The notes: generated by a model from the sequence alone, not told the origin. Shown: positions 52,993-63,271, numbered from the stretch's first letter. The stretch is DNA of 64,000 nt from Winogradskyella sediminis (GCF_003387355.1 NZ_QUNH01000003.1:186001-250000), one strand, 5' to 3'. Made by a program: numbers and translations.

Positions 52993-55900
52993 ATGAAAAT
53001 TTTTAATACGTCCCCAACAGCGATTGGTATATTACCAATATTATTCATATTATTTTCTTTAACAAATATATCAGCACAACAATTAGCTTTCCCTACAGCA
53101 AAAGGCGCAGGAGCCTATGCATCAGGAGGTAGAGGTGGTCAAGTTATTCATGTTACCACATTAGATTGGGATGGGCCAGGTAGTTTAAAAGAAGCAATTA
53201 CTACACCAGGTCCAAGAACAATAGTATTTGATGTAAGTGGCGAAATAGATGCCACAGCAATGGGTGATTACGAGACTTTAATTTCGGGATCTCAGTTTGA
53301 TGACTTAACAATTGCAGGGCAAACCGCACCAAATGGAGGAATTACAATAAAAACAAGCTTTTTTATTATAAATGAGGTCGATAATGTAATCTTAAGATTT
53401 TTAAGATTTAGAAACAATTCGCCACATCCTAATTCTGATGCGATTTGGTTATTAGGTTCTGATACTGTTATTTATGATCATTGTACATTTAGTCATGGTA
53501 ATGACGAAGGGTTAGATGTAAGTGCTTCAGCTACTCCTACATCTTCGAACAATATTACCATTCAGAATTGTTTTATTCAAGACAGTAAAACCGGTTCATT
53601 AATGGGAGACAAATCAGCGACCGGAAGTTTTACTTTTACCAATAATGCCATAAGTGGTATTTCTCATAGATTCCCAAATACTACTGCAGATACAAACGGT
53701 CAAATCGATGTCGTTAATAATGTGGTTTATAATTGGAACAATCGTCTAGTTAGAGTTACAGGAAATGGTAATTATAATATTATCAATAATTATTATAAGC
53801 CTTCTAATGAAGGATTAAGGAGAGCAGGTTGGTTTCCTGGAAATACAGAAATTATTTCAAGATTACACAAATTGCAAGTTCAATTGACAGACAGCCCATT
53901 GATTTATACAACTGGAAGTGTGATTACAGGACAAAGAGAGACTCCTCAGGAAGACGATTCTGATATGTGGCAATATTTCGCTGGTTCTCATGCAGCTTTT
54001 CCTGAAGGAAATCCGGTTGCAAGTCAATTTTTTGCAAGTACTCAATTTCCATTAGTGGGAGCTGAGTTTACAATAAAAACAGCAAACCAAGCCTATGTTG
54101 ATGTCTTAAGCGATGTGGGTGCTAATAAAACCTTAAATGCGAATGGTACTGTTAATGAGTATTTAGATTTAAAAGATGAAGCTGATATTTTAATGATACA
54201 GAATGATACTTTTGAAAGCTACGACTCAAATAATTTCACATATTTTCCTAGAAGTGAAATTCCTTACCCAGCGATACCTCAAAACAGCAGACCATCCGAT
54301 TTCTATGTGTCAAATCCACATATTCCAGAAGTTTGGTTTCAGGCTAATGTGCCAGAAGGACAAGATCATAACGACATAGCACCAAGTGGTTATACTTGGC
54401 TAGAAGAATACTTAAATGGCGTAGATAGATCTAATGAAATAACAGCATTAGAAAGTGTTGTGGTTACACCTTCGACGGCAGAAATATTTATTCCAGAAAC
54501 ACTTCAACTAACCGCTGGTTTTATTCCAGATAATACAACCAATCAAAATGGAACATGGAGTTCTAGCGATGAAACTATTGCTGTTGTTGATGCAAATGGA
54601 CTTGTAACTCCTATTTCTAATGGACAAGTGACTATTACATTCACAGCTTCAGATGGAGGATATACAGATACATCTGAAATAACGGTTTTTTATGAGGCGC
54701 TCGAACCGAGCGCAGGTGAAGACCAACAGATCTGTGAAGGTGAAAGTATTACCCTTACTGCCAGTGGCGGTACAAATTATATTTGGAACACAGGTGAAAC
54801 TAGCAATAGCATAAATGTAACACCTGAATCTACAACAACATATACAGTTACAGTATCTGATGATAATGGACAATCTGAAGATGCTACTGTTACTGTAATG
54901 GTTAACGCTATGCCAACAGCTAATGCAGGAGAAGATCAAACTATATGTGCAGGAGATTCTATTACCTTAACAGCTACTGGTGGAATTTCATATCTATGGA
55001 ATACGGGAGAAACTACTGCATCAATTGAGGTTAGTCCTAATGAAGAAACTACCTATAGTGTAGAAGTAAGTAATGATACTTGTTCTAATTTAGATGATGT
55101 CACTGTATTTGTTAATACTGCTCCAATATTAACAATCACAGAAGATTTAGTTATCGTTGAAGGTGAATCTGCTCTGTTAACTGTAAGTGGAAGCGATACA
55201 TATGAGTGGAGTACAGGCGAAACTACAGATTCTATCACTGTAACTCCTTTAAGTACTACTACATATACGGTAAACGCGGTAGGGCCAAATGGTTGTACGA
55301 GTAACGCAGAGGTTACTGTAACGGTTATACCAGAACTTATTGCTAATGCTGGTAATGACCAAACGATATGTTTTGGTGAGACCGTAACTTTAACGGCTAT
55401 AGGAGGATCAACTTATTTATGGAATACCGGAGATACTGGTCCTGAGTTAAATGTAAGTCCAAATGAGACAACAACCTATACTGTTACTGTAGAAGATGAA
55501 TTTGGTTTTACCGATACTGATGACGTTACTGTTTTTGTAAATGATTTACCAAATATTTCAATAAATGAAGATCTTTTTGTAATGATTGGTAATTCCGTAA
55601 CACTTACCGCGACTGGCGGAAATACATACTTGTGGAGTACAGGCGAATCTACTTCAGAAATCACAGTTAGTCCAGATGTGACAACAACCTATACCGTTAC
55701 AGGATTTTCGGAAGCAGGTTGTCAAAGTGTAGCTGAAGTAGTTGTTACTGTGATTGAAGATTTAGTGGCGAATGCCGGAAATGATGTTACAATATGTCTC
55801 GGTGAAAGTGTCATTTTAAATGCATCAGGTGGAATAACTTACACGTGGAATACAGGTGATATAGGAGCAACACAAACGTTTTCACCAACAGAAACTGCGA

Positions 55901-58614
55901 CTTACACCGTTACAGTAACAGATGGGTTTGGAAATTCGGATACAGATGATGTTACGATTACAGTAAACTCTCTTCCCATAGCATTTGCAGGTGAAGATAA
56001 AATAATATGTCAAGGCGAATCCGTTGAGCTGGTAGCAGAAGGTGGAGATTCTTACTTATGGAGTACTGGTGAAACAACTTCAACAATAAATGTAACCCCT
56101 AATGAAGATACTATTTATACAGTAGAAGTGTTTGCAAATGATTGTTCTGCTACGGATGATGTTGCAGTATTTGTTATGGTCGCACCAGAGTTAACTGTGA
56201 GTGATGCGATTACAATTGTTTCAGGGAGTTCAACTATAATTGAAGCTTCAGGAGCTGATTCTTACGTATGGTCTACTGGCGAAACTACTAGTGCAGTAGA
56301 AGTTAATCCTATAGAAACAACGACCTATTCTGTAACAGGTTTTTCAATTAATGGCTGTCAAATTTCTAAAGAAATAACAGTGACTGTAATAGCGGAAGTG
56401 CTTGCAGATGCAGGAAGTGATGTTTCTATATGTAATGGAGAAAGCGTAACGTTAACGGCTTCGGGTGGAACTGAATTTTCCTGGAATACAGGTGATACAA
56501 GTGCCTCAATAACGGTTAGTCCTACTCAAACCACAACGTATACGGTGACTGTAACAGATAGTTTTGGTAACTCGGATTCTGATAGTGTCATAGTGAACGT
56601 TAATGACTTACCAATTTTAACCATATCTGAAGGTGTAACCATTACTGAAGGAGAAAGTATTAACCTTATTGTTAGTGGAGCAGAGACGTACCAGTGGAGT
56701 ACAGGTGACACTTCTAGTACTATTGCGGTTAGTCCATTAGAAACAACAATTTATACGGTTACAGGTTACTCCGCAACAGGTTGTGAAGTTACTGAACAAG
56801 TTACAGTAAGTGTTGTTGCAGACGTCATAGCAGATGCAGGAAGTGATGTTTCAATATGTAATGGAGAAAGCGTAACGTTAACGGCTTCAGGTGGTGTTGA
56901 TTATGAATGGAATACAGGTGATGCAAGTGCATCAATAATGGTTAGTCCTACTCAAACAACAACGTATACGGTGACTGTGACAGATAGTTTTGGTAACTCG
57001 GATTCTGATAGTGTCATAGTGACCGTTAATGACTTACCAATTTTAACCATATCTGAAGATGTAACCATTACTGAAGGAGAAAGTATTAACCTTATTGTTA
57101 GTGGAGCAGAGACGTACCAGTGGAGTACAGGTGACACTTCTAGTACTATTACGGTTAGTCCATTAGAAACAACAATTTATGCGGTTACAGGTTACTCTGC
57201 AACAGGTTGTGAAGTTACTGAACATGTTACAGTAAGTGTTGTTGCAGACGTCATAGCTGATGCAGGAAGTGATGTTTCAATATGTAATGGAGAAAGTGTA
57301 ACATTAACGGCATCAGGAGGTGTTGATTATGAGTGGAATACAGGTGATGCAAGTGCATCAATAACGGTTAGTCCTACTCAAACCACAACGTATACGGTGA
57401 CCGTAACAGATAGTTTTGGTAACTCGGATACTGATAGTGTGATAGTGACCGTTAATGATTTACCAATAATATCTGTAAGTGAAAATATTACAATTGTTGA
57501 AGGGGAAAGTACAAGCTTATCAGTAAGCGGAGCTGAAACTTATGTATGGAATACAGGTGAGACATCAAATACTATTATTGTAAGTCCTGCTGTAACCACA
57601 ACTTATAATGTTATTGGAATGACAAATTCATGTACTAGTGAGTTAAAAGAAGTAACCGTTACAGTATCGCCATTGTTTAGAGCATCTGCAGGTTCTGATA
57701 CGCGTGTTTGCGATAATCAAAGTTATGAAGTAGTTTTAACCGCAAACGAAGGAGATAGTTACTTGTGGAGTACAGGAGAGACAACTCAAAGTATTGTTGT
57801 AAATCCGATGTCGACATCAACCTATTCCGTAACCGTTACTTTAGGGGAGCAGACTGATACAGATGATGTTGTGGTATATGTAGATCCGAGTCCAGATGTT
57901 GTTATCGAGAATGGAGACAGTGTAGATATATTGAATGGAGACTTTGTAACATTATCAGTTTCTGGAGCTAATTCTTATCAATGGACTAATGGTGCTACTC
58001 AACCTAATATTGCAGTAAGTCCGTCGACAACAACAACTTATGAGGTTAGAGGCTTTGTAGGTGAGTGTTATGACGATAAGCAAGTTACGGTGAATGTACT
58101 ACAACCAGTAGTAGCGGATGCAGGCCAAGATGTTTCAATTTGTTTAAATGATCTAACAACTTTAACGGCTACGGGAGGAGATGACTACGTTTGGAGTACC
58201 GGAGAAACGACTCCTACGATTACGGTTTCGCCAACAGAAACTACGGATTACACCGTAACCGTATTTAATGCTCTAGACTTTGATGAAGCTACAGTTAGAG
58301 TAGAAGTTGATCTTAATTGTGCTATAGACTCTACACAACCGATTGAAGAAGAAGAGGAAGAGTTAAATTTTGATGTTTATCCTAATCCGGCATCAGATAT
58401 GGTAAATGTAAAAATATCAGGAACGGTAAATGTTTCTGATATAACTATCTACGATGTTACAGGAAAGTTAGTAAAGCAAATAAAAGTGGCTAATGAGAAT
58501 TCAAGTTACTCTACAACGTCTCAAATAGGAATTAGCTCATTTCAGTCTGGTGTATATTTTGTGAGACTTATTAGCAAAGATAAAGCTATGACTAAAAAGT
58601 TAATTGTAGAATAA
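52993..58614 (+). CDS. Giant T9SS-secreted protein: pectate-lyase-like beta-helix plus 17 Ig/PKD-like modules
   Basis: Surface or secreted protein of 1873 residues. Signal peptide 1-28 (NISAQQ end). Residues about 30-490 form a right-handed beta-helix of the PL1 pectate lyase type: FPTAKGAGAYASGGRGGQV, GPGSLKEAI, AGQTAPNGGITIK, DHCTFSHGNDEGLDVS and the SHRFPN segment that could supply the catalytic Arg. A Big_2-like Ig domain (about 490-572) with NQNGTWSSSDETIAVVD follows. Then come 17 modules of 70-72 residues in two alternating kinds (one with AGxDxxIC, one without), each with a W-NTGETT or W-STGETT turn, to about 1780. The end is a type A T9SS sorting domain, FDVYPNPASDMVNVKI to KKLIVE. 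It is encoded alone, with a terminator behind it. Confidence 0.9.
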   Translation: MKIFNTSPTAIGILPILFILFSLTNISAQQLAFPTAKGAGAYASGGRGGQVIHVTTLDWDGPGSLKEAITTPGPRTIVFDVSGEIDATAMGDYETLISGSQFDDLTIAGQTAPNGGITIKTSFFIINEVDNVILRFLRFRNNSPHPNSDAIWLLGSDTVIYDHCTFSHGNDEGLDVSASATPTSSNNITIQNCFIQDSKTGSLMGDKSATGSFTFTNNAISGISHRFPNTTADTNGQIDVVNNVVYNWNNRLVRVTGNGNYNIINNYYKPSNEGLRRAGWFPGNTEIISRLHKLQVQLTDSPLIYTTGSVITGQRETPQEDDSDMWQYFAGSHAAFPEGNPVASQFFASTQFPLVGAEFTIKTANQAYVDVLSDVGANKTLNANGTVNEYLDLKDEADILMIQNDTFESYDSNNFTYFPRSEIPYPAIPQNSRPSDFYVSNPHIPEVWFQANVPEGQDHNDIAPSGYTWLEEYLNGVDRSNEITALESVVVTPSTAEIFIPETLQLTAGFIPDNTTNQNGTWSSSDETIAVVDANGLVTPISNGQVTITFTASDGGYTDTSEITVFYEALEPSAGEDQQICEGESITLTASGGTNYIWNTGETSNSINVTPESTTTYTVTVSDDNGQSEDATVTVMVNAMPTANAGEDQTICAGDSITLTATGGISYLWNTGETTASIEVSPNEETTYSVEVSNDTCSNLDDVTVFVNTAPILTITEDLVIVEGESALLTVSGSDTYEWSTGETTDSITVTPLSTTTYTVNAVGPNGCTSNAEVTVTVIPELIANAGNDQTICFGETVTLTAIGGSTYLWNTGDTGPELNVSPNETTTYTVTVEDEFGFTDTDDVTVFVNDLPNISINEDLFVMIGNSVTLTATGGNTYLWSTGESTSEITVSPDVTTTYTVTGFSEAGCQSVAEVVVTVIEDLVANAGNDVTICLGESVILNASGGITYTWNTGDIGATQTFSPTETATYTVTVTDGFGNSDTDDVTITVNSLPIAFAGEDKIICQGESVELVAEGGDSYLWSTGETTSTINVTPNEDTIYTVEVFANDCSATDDVAVFVMVAPELTVSDAITIVSGSSTIIEASGADSYVWSTGETTSAVEVNPIETTTYSVTGFSINGCQISKEITVTVIAEVLADAGSDVSICNGESVTLTASGGTEFSWNTGDTSASITVSPTQTTTYTVTVTDSFGNSDSDSVIVNVNDLPILTISEGVTITEGESINLIVSGAETYQWSTGDTSSTIAVSPLETTIYTVTGYSATGCEVTEQVTVSVVADVIADAGSDVSICNGESVTLTASGGVDYEWNTGDASASIMVSPTQTTTYTVTVTDSFGNSDSDSVIVTVNDLPILTISEDVTITEGESINLIVSGAETYQWSTGDTSSTITVSPLETTIYAVTGYSATGCEVTEHVTVSVVADVIADAGSDVSICNGESVTLTASGGVDYEWNTGDASASITVSPTQTTTYTVTVTDSFGNSDTDSVIVTVNDLPIISVSENITIVEGESTSLSVSGAETYVWNTGETSNTIIVSPAVTTTYNVIGMTNSCTSELKEVTVTVSPLFRASAGSDTRVCDNQSYEVVLTANEGDSYLWSTGETTQSIVVNPMSTSTYSVTVTLGEQTDTDDVVVYVDPSPDVVIENGDSVDILNGDFVTLSVSGANSYQWTNGATQPNIAVSPSTTTTYEVRGFVGECYDDKQVTVNVLQPVVADAGQDVSICLNDLTTLTATGGDDYVWSTGETTPTITVSPTETTDYTVTVFNALDFDEATVRVEVDLNCAIDSTQPIEEEEEELNFDVYPNPASDMVNVKISGTVNVSDITIYDVTGKLVKQIKVANENSSYSTTSQIGISSFQSGVYFVRLISKDKAMTKKLIVE
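56404..57450 (+). repeat. 426-base higher-order repeat inside the giant gene
   Basis: The segment beginning GCAGATGCAGGAAGTGATG at 56404 recurs at 56830 and, with one base change, at 57256: an exact period of 426 bases, or 142 residues (one pair of modules). Two full units and about half of a third are nearly identical at DNA level, unlike the other modules, which differ widely. This indicates recent tandem amplification and a site prone to copy-number change and assembly error. Confidence 0.9.
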
Positions 58615-58636
58615 GAAAACACTATTATTGAATATA

Positions 58637-58675
58637 AAAGCACCAAAATCAATATGGATTTTGGTGCTTTTTTTT
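58637..58675 (+). terminator. Strong terminator behind the giant gene
   Basis: Perfect 14-pair stem (58637-58650 with 58657-58670), 6-base loop and a T run to about 58675. Confidence 0.95.
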
Positions 58676-58689
58676 ATAATCGAATTCGG

Positions 58690-60501
58690 TTAATTTGAGC
58701 CAAATCCAAATTCTTTATACCACTTGCTTAATACATATAATTTCCAAACATTAGCAGTGTGATCTTCATTACCCTCCATATGATCTATTAATAAGTTTTT
58801 AAACTTTTTTACATTCAGGTTAGGAACACTATTTAGAAAATCATCATTTAAAGCTTCTAAAAATTCTTCCTTCAATTCTTTGCGCATCCATTCACCTATA
58901 GGAACAGCAAATCCACGTTTAGGTTGGTCGAACACGCTTTCAGGTATATATTCTTTTAGAATGTCTCGTAATATCTTTTTTTGACGTCCTTTTTCATACT
59001 TAAAATGCATTGGTAATGATCTTGCAAACTCTATAACTCTGTAGTCCAAAAAAGGGCTTCTAACTTCTACGGAATAAGCCATACTAGCTCTGTCTACTTT
59101 AACATTACTGTCATTCTCTAACCATAATTTAATATTTAAATCCGCGGCTTTTTGTAAAAATATATCAGACCAAGATTTATAACCTTGGTAGTGCTTCATG
59201 TATTCTTGCTTTTTCTCGTTTAATAGAAAACCTTTTCTTGAAAAAATATTCTCAATAAAATCATTTCTACTTTTTGTATATAAAGCATTTTTAATTCTAT
59301 AAGAATCCATTCCAAATAGCTTTAATAGTCCGGAATTGGCAATAAACTTTCTCAGTATATAAGGTATATCCATGATTCTTTTATTCCGAACTAAGGAGTC
59401 AAAATGCTCATAGCCAATAAAACTCTCATCGCCTCCATCTCCAGATAGAGCAACAGTTACGTATTGTTTAGTTACCTTGTTTAGTAAAAGAGAAGGTAGG
59501 GCAGAGCTATCTGCAAATGGTTCGTCATATACATCCGTGAGTTTTGGGATAAGGTGAAGTATGTCACTAGCATTGCAAATCGTTGTAGTATGTGTTGTGT
59601 TTAAGATTTTAGCATACTGTTCCGCTATTTTGCTTTCATCATATTTAGGGTCATCGAAACCTATTGAAAAAGTGTTTATTTTAGATTTTGAAACCTTTGC
59701 AGCAATACTAGACACAAGTGCGGAGTCAATACCTCCTGATAAGAATGAACCAATAGGTACGTCAGATTGTAGACGTATTTTTACGGCATCTAATAAAAGT
59801 TTGTGTAATTCATGTTTTGCATCTTCATATGAAATGTCTTTAATTTTAACCGGTTTTAAATTCCAATAACTAAAGGTCTGTAGTGAATTGTTATTGAAGT
59901 CAATTTCCATATAATTTCCTGGAGGAAGTTTGTAAATATTTTTGGCAATAGTATAAGGACTCGGTATAAACATGCAATCTAAAAACATGGAAATAGCATC
60001 GTCATTGACCTTTTTACCTGAGAGCATGGGTTTAATTTGGCTACAGATTTCAATTTTTCCATTTTCCCAGTAATAATAAAAGGGTTTAACACCAAGCCTA
60101 TCTCTTGCAGAAAACAGAATATTTGTTTTGGAATCGTATATTGAAAAGGCAAACATTCCATTTATTTTGTCTAAAATGGATTTTCCCCAATGTTTATAGC
60201 CAATTAATAATACCTCGGTATCGCTTTCTGTTTTAAATTTATAACCAAGGGCTGTAAGTTCTTCTCTTATACTTATATAATTATAAATTTCACCATTAAA
60301 AACAATAGTTAAATTTTTAAAAAACATTGGTTGATTAGAACGTGGATCTAGGTCTAATATAGATAAGCGTAAATGTCCAAAGGTAAGATCATTTACTTTT
60401 TCAATTCCAGTATAATCTGGACCTCTAAAAGAAATTGAATTTAATTTAGATGTAATTTCCTCATTATCAAAAGGAATATTAGTCAGATATATACCGCACA
60501 T
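58690..60501 (-). CDS. asnB: AsnB-like glutamine amidotransferase, copy 3
   Basis: 603-residue member with Cys2 (MCGIYLT), LSILDLDPRSNQPMF, FNGEIYN, the PP-loop LSGGIDSA and ALSGDGGDESFIGYEHF. The C-terminal FDQPKRGFAVPIGEWMRKEL groups it with copy 2 rather than copy 1. It stands alone between the giant gene and the UDP-glucose dehydrogenase gene, with about 190 AT-rich bases upstream containing the terminator of the latter. A second or third uronamide-forming or related amide-transfer step is the most likely role, inferred from context. Confidence 0.91.
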   Translation of the reverse strand: MCGIYLTNIPFDNEEITSKLNSISFRGPDYTGIEKVNDLTFGHLRLSILDLDPRSNQPMFFKNLTIVFNGEIYNYISIREELTALGYKFKTESDTEVLLIGYKHWGKSILDKINGMFAFSIYDSKTNILFSARDRLGVKPFYYYWENGKIEICSQIKPMLSGKKVNDDAISMFLDCMFIPSPYTIAKNIYKLPPGNYMEIDFNNNSLQTFSYWNLKPVKIKDISYEDAKHELHKLLLDAVKIRLQSDVPIGSFLSGGIDSALVSSIAAKVSKSKINTFSIGFDDPKYDESKIAEQYAKILNTTHTTTICNASDILHLIPKLTDVYDEPFADSSALPSLLLNKVTKQYVTVALSGDGGDESFIGYEHFDSLVRNKRIMDIPYILRKFIANSGLLKLFGMDSYRIKNALYTKSRNDFIENIFSRKGFLLNEKKQEYMKHYQGYKSWSDIFLQKAADLNIKLWLENDSNVKVDRASMAYSVEVRSPFLDYRVIEFARSLPMHFKYEKGRQKKILRDILKEYIPESVFDQPKRGFAVPIGEWMRKELKEEFLEALNDDFLNSVPNLNVKKFKNLLIDHMEGNEDHTANVWKLYVLSKWYKEFGFGSN

Positions 60502-60661
60502 ATTATGAATGTTATTATTACTACTATGTAAAAAAAGAACATTTTTATGTGAAAACCACGAGTATTGTAATAAAACAGTTGAAAATTTAAAAAAACAGGA
60601 TAAGGAGTTAAACTTTTAATATATAGCGACATAAAAACTTCTATATAGTATTATAGCAATT

Positions 60662-60697
60662 AAAAAAAAATGCATCAAAATTTTAAATTTTGATGCA
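60662..60697 (-). terminator. Terminator of the UDP-glucose dehydrogenase gene
   Basis: A 13-pair perfect stem (60671-60683 with 60685-60697) around a single base. Read on the - strand it is followed by nine U (the A run at 60662-60670). Confidence 0.9.
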
Positions 60698-60721
60698 TAA
60701 TAGTATTTAAGAACTTAAGAA

Positions 60722-62101
60722 CTAAGATCCGATAGAAGAGTATTCAAATCCAATACTTTCCATGTTATCTTTATCTAATATATTTCTTCCATCAAATATA
60801 AAAGCTGGTTTTTTCATATTATCATAGATTTTTTGCCAATCGTATGTTTTAAACTCATCCCACTCAGTCATAATAGCTATAGCATGAGCATCTTTAGACA
60901 CTTCATATGGGTCTTCAAATGAAGTTACTAACTCATTATTCTCCTCTGCGCTTCTAGTATTGAGATAATTTAAATCTGCTTGCACCTTTTTATTATTTAC
61001 TTTTGGGTCGTAAACAGCTATATGTGCTTGTTCGTTTAGTAAGTGATCTGCCACATATATTGCAGCTGATTCTCTAGTGTCATTGGTATCTTTCTTAAAA
61101 GCCCAACCAAGCATAGCAATCTTTTTACCAGAAACGGTATTATATAAGGTGCTAATTAAATTATCAGAGAAACGACGTTTTTGATGATCGTTTAAAATAA
61201 TTACTTGTTCCCAATAGTCTGCCACAGCATTTAAGTTGTAACTCCTAGCAATATAGACAAGGTTTAAAATATCTTTCTGAAAACAAGAACCACCAAAACC
61301 AATAGAAGCATTTAGGAATTTTGGACCAATTCTTGAATCCATTCCTATTGCTTTTGCTACTTCGTTCACATTAGCTTCAGTGTGTTCACATAATTCGGAA
61401 ATAGCATTAATTGATGAAATTCTTTGTGCTAAAAACGCATTGGCTGTTAATTTAGATAACTCAGAAGACCATACATTTGTTCTTAAAATATTTTCTTGAG
61501 GGACCCAAGTTCCATATATACTAGCTAAGCTTTCTATGGCGTCTTCAGATTCTCCTCCTATTAAAACACGGTCTGGACTTAATAAATCTTCAATGGCTGT
61601 ACCTTCTGCTAAAAATTCTGGGTTAGATAAGATTTCAAACTTTACATTATTACCGGTGTTATGTAAAATGCTTTTTATAGCTTGAGCCGTTCTTACAGGT
61701 AAGGTTGATTTTTCAACTACAATTTTATCTGTAGATGCTACTTCAGCAATATTTCTAGCACATAATTCTACATATTTTAAATCCGCAGCCATACCTTTAC
61801 CTTTTCCATAAGTTTTGGTAGGTGTGTTTACCGAGATAAAAATCATTTCAGATTCTTTAATCGCTTCATCAATTGCAGTAGAAAAGAATAGGTTTTTTCC
61901 TCTAGTTTCTTTTACAATTTCTGCTAATCCTGGTTCATAAATTGGCAATTTAGATACGTCTTCATTATTCCAAGCGGCAATCCGCTCTTCATTAATATCG
62001 ACAATAGTTACTTTAATGTTTGGATTCTTTTTTGCTATTACTGCCATTGTTGGTCCACCAACGTATCCAGCACCAATACAGCAAATCTTTGTGATTTTCA
62101 T
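60722..62101 (-). CDS. ugd: UDP-glucose 6-dehydrogenase
   Basis: NAD-dependent four-electron oxidation of UDP-glucose to UDP-glucuronate, precursor of uronic acid units in the polysaccharide. 459 residues, closer in layout to the animal/plant-type enzyme than to short bacterial Ugd: [18 protein letters not shown] at the N-terminus, [31 protein letters not shown], catalytic Cys273 in [10 protein letters not shown], and the C-terminal UDP-binding domain with [20 protein letters not shown]. Own terminator downstream; 150 bases separate it from the epimerase gene upstream. Confidence 0.96.
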   Translation of the reverse strand: MKITKICCIGAGYVGGPTMAVIAKKNPNIKVTIVDINEERIAAWNNEDVSKLPIYEPGLAEIVKETRGKNLFFSTAIDEAIKESEMIFISVNTPTKTYGKGKGMAADLKYVELCARNIAEVASTDKIVVEKSTLPVRTAQAIKSILHNTGNNVKFEILSNPEFLAEGTAIEDLLSPDRVLIGGESEDAIESLASIYGTWVPQENILRTNVWSSELSKLTANAFLAQRISSINAISELCEHTEANVNEVAKAIGMDSRIGPKFLNASIGFGGSCFQKDILNLVYIARSYNLNAVADYWEQVIILNDHQKRRFSDNLISTLYNTVSGKKIAMLGWAFKKDTNDTRESAAIYVADHLLNEQAHIAVYDPKVNNKKVQADLNYLNTRSAEENNELVTSFEDPYEVSKDAHAIAIMTEWDEFKTYDWQKIYDNMKKPAFIFDGRNILDKDNMESIGFEYSSIGS

Positions 62102-62251
62102 GCTTTTATGTTTAATTTGATTTGAGCCTAAATTTTATTATATGTACAAATTTGACTTTTTATTTTACTTCTATCAAGTTGTATTAATATCTTTTCTTTC
62201 AAAAAGATATTTGTGTTTTTATTGAGATAATAATTTTTCAAATTTAAACTA

Positions 62252-63271
62252 TTAATTGTAATAGTCTTTATACCAGTCTATAAAAGATTTTACACCAGAC
62301 TTAATAGAGGTATTTGGTCTATAATCATAATCTTTAATTAGGTCATCGACATCAGCCCATGTACGTTCCACATCACCGGGTTGCATTTCCATCATATTTT
62401 TAGTAGCAACTTTACCGAGATTAAGCTCTATTTCTTTAATAAAATCTAGTAATTTAACTGAGTCATTATTACCAATATTGTATAACTTATAATACGCTTT
62501 AGTATCAATCCGATTTGTTGCTGGTTTTTCAATTACTCTAACTACACCTTCTACGATATCGTCAATATAAGTGAAATCGCGCTCCATTTTTCCATGATTA
62601 AATACTTTTATAGGTCTATCTTTAACAATTGCATCCGTAAATAAGAACATCGCCATATCTGGTCTTCCCCAAGGTCCATATACTGTAAAGAATCGTAAGC
62701 CTGTGGTTGGAATTTTAAACAAATGACTATAAGTGTGTGCCATAAGTTCATTGCTTTTTTTTGTAGCTGCATATAAGCTTATTGGGTGGTCTACAGTGTC
62801 TTCTGTAGAAAATGGAATCTTTTTATTCATGCCATAAACACTTGAGCTACTTGCGTAAACGAGATGTTTGATGTTATAATTCCTGCAACATTCAAGTATA
62901 TTTAAGAAACCAACAAGATTTGAGTCCACATAAGTTTCTGGATTTTCTAAACTATATCTTACACCTGCTTGTGCAGCAAGATTACAGACAACATCAAAAT
63001 TTTCACTTTTAAATAATTTAGGGAGTTGTTCTCTATCTTCAAGATTCATTCTTATGAAACTAAAGTTTTCCGATTCACTTGTACAAAGAGAATTAAAATT
63101 AGTAGCCTCAGTTTTATCTACGCCTAATTCATTTAGTCTTGAGTATTTTAAGTTAACATCATAATAGTCATTTATATTATCTAGTCCAACGACTTGATGA
63201 CCTTTAGATAACAGAACTTTACAAGTGTAAAATCCAATAAATCCTGCCGCACCTGTGACTAATATTTTCAT
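62252..63271 (-). CDS. UDP-glucuronate 4-epimerase-like NAD-dependent epimerase
   Basis: Extended short-chain dehydrogenase of 339 residues. NAD motif TGAAGFIGFYTCKVLLSKGH, then GLDNINDYYDVNLKYSRL, a hallmark of UDP-glucuronate 4-epimerases (CapI/LspL), catalytic YAATKKSNELMAHTYS with Tyr and Lys, and FFTVYGPWGRPDMAMFLFT. It should convert UDP-GlcA made by the dehydrogenase into UDP-GalA. The two genes together mean that the polymer very likely contains uronic acids. Same strand as the dehydrogenase gene, 150 bases upstream of it. Confidence 0.93.
   Translation of the reverse strand: MKILVTGAAGFIGFYTCKVLLSKGHQVVGLDNINDYYDVNLKYSRLNELGVDKTEATNFNSLCTSESENFSFIRMNLEDREQLPKLFKSENFDVVCNLAAQAGVRYSLENPETYVDSNLVGFLNILECCRNYNIKHLVYASSSSVYGMNKKIPFSTEDTVDHPISLYAATKKSNELMAHTYSHLFKIPTTGLRFFTVYGPWGRPDMAMFLFTDAIVKDRPIKVFNHGKMERDFTYIDDIVEGVVRVIEKPATNRIDTKAYYKLYNIGNNDSVKLLDFIKEIELNLGKVATKNMMEMQPGDVERTWADVDDLIKDYDYRPNTSIKSGVKSFIDWYKDYYN

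Noticed and set aside
55053..57137. Several similar - strand open frames of about 60 codons inside the giant gene
   Set aside because: They repeat with the module period of the + strand gene, have no start context and simply mirror its repetitive codons.
56404..57450. Possible CRISPR-like array
   Set aside because: The repeat unit is 426 bases, continuous and in frame within a coding region, with no unique spacers and no cas genes nearby.
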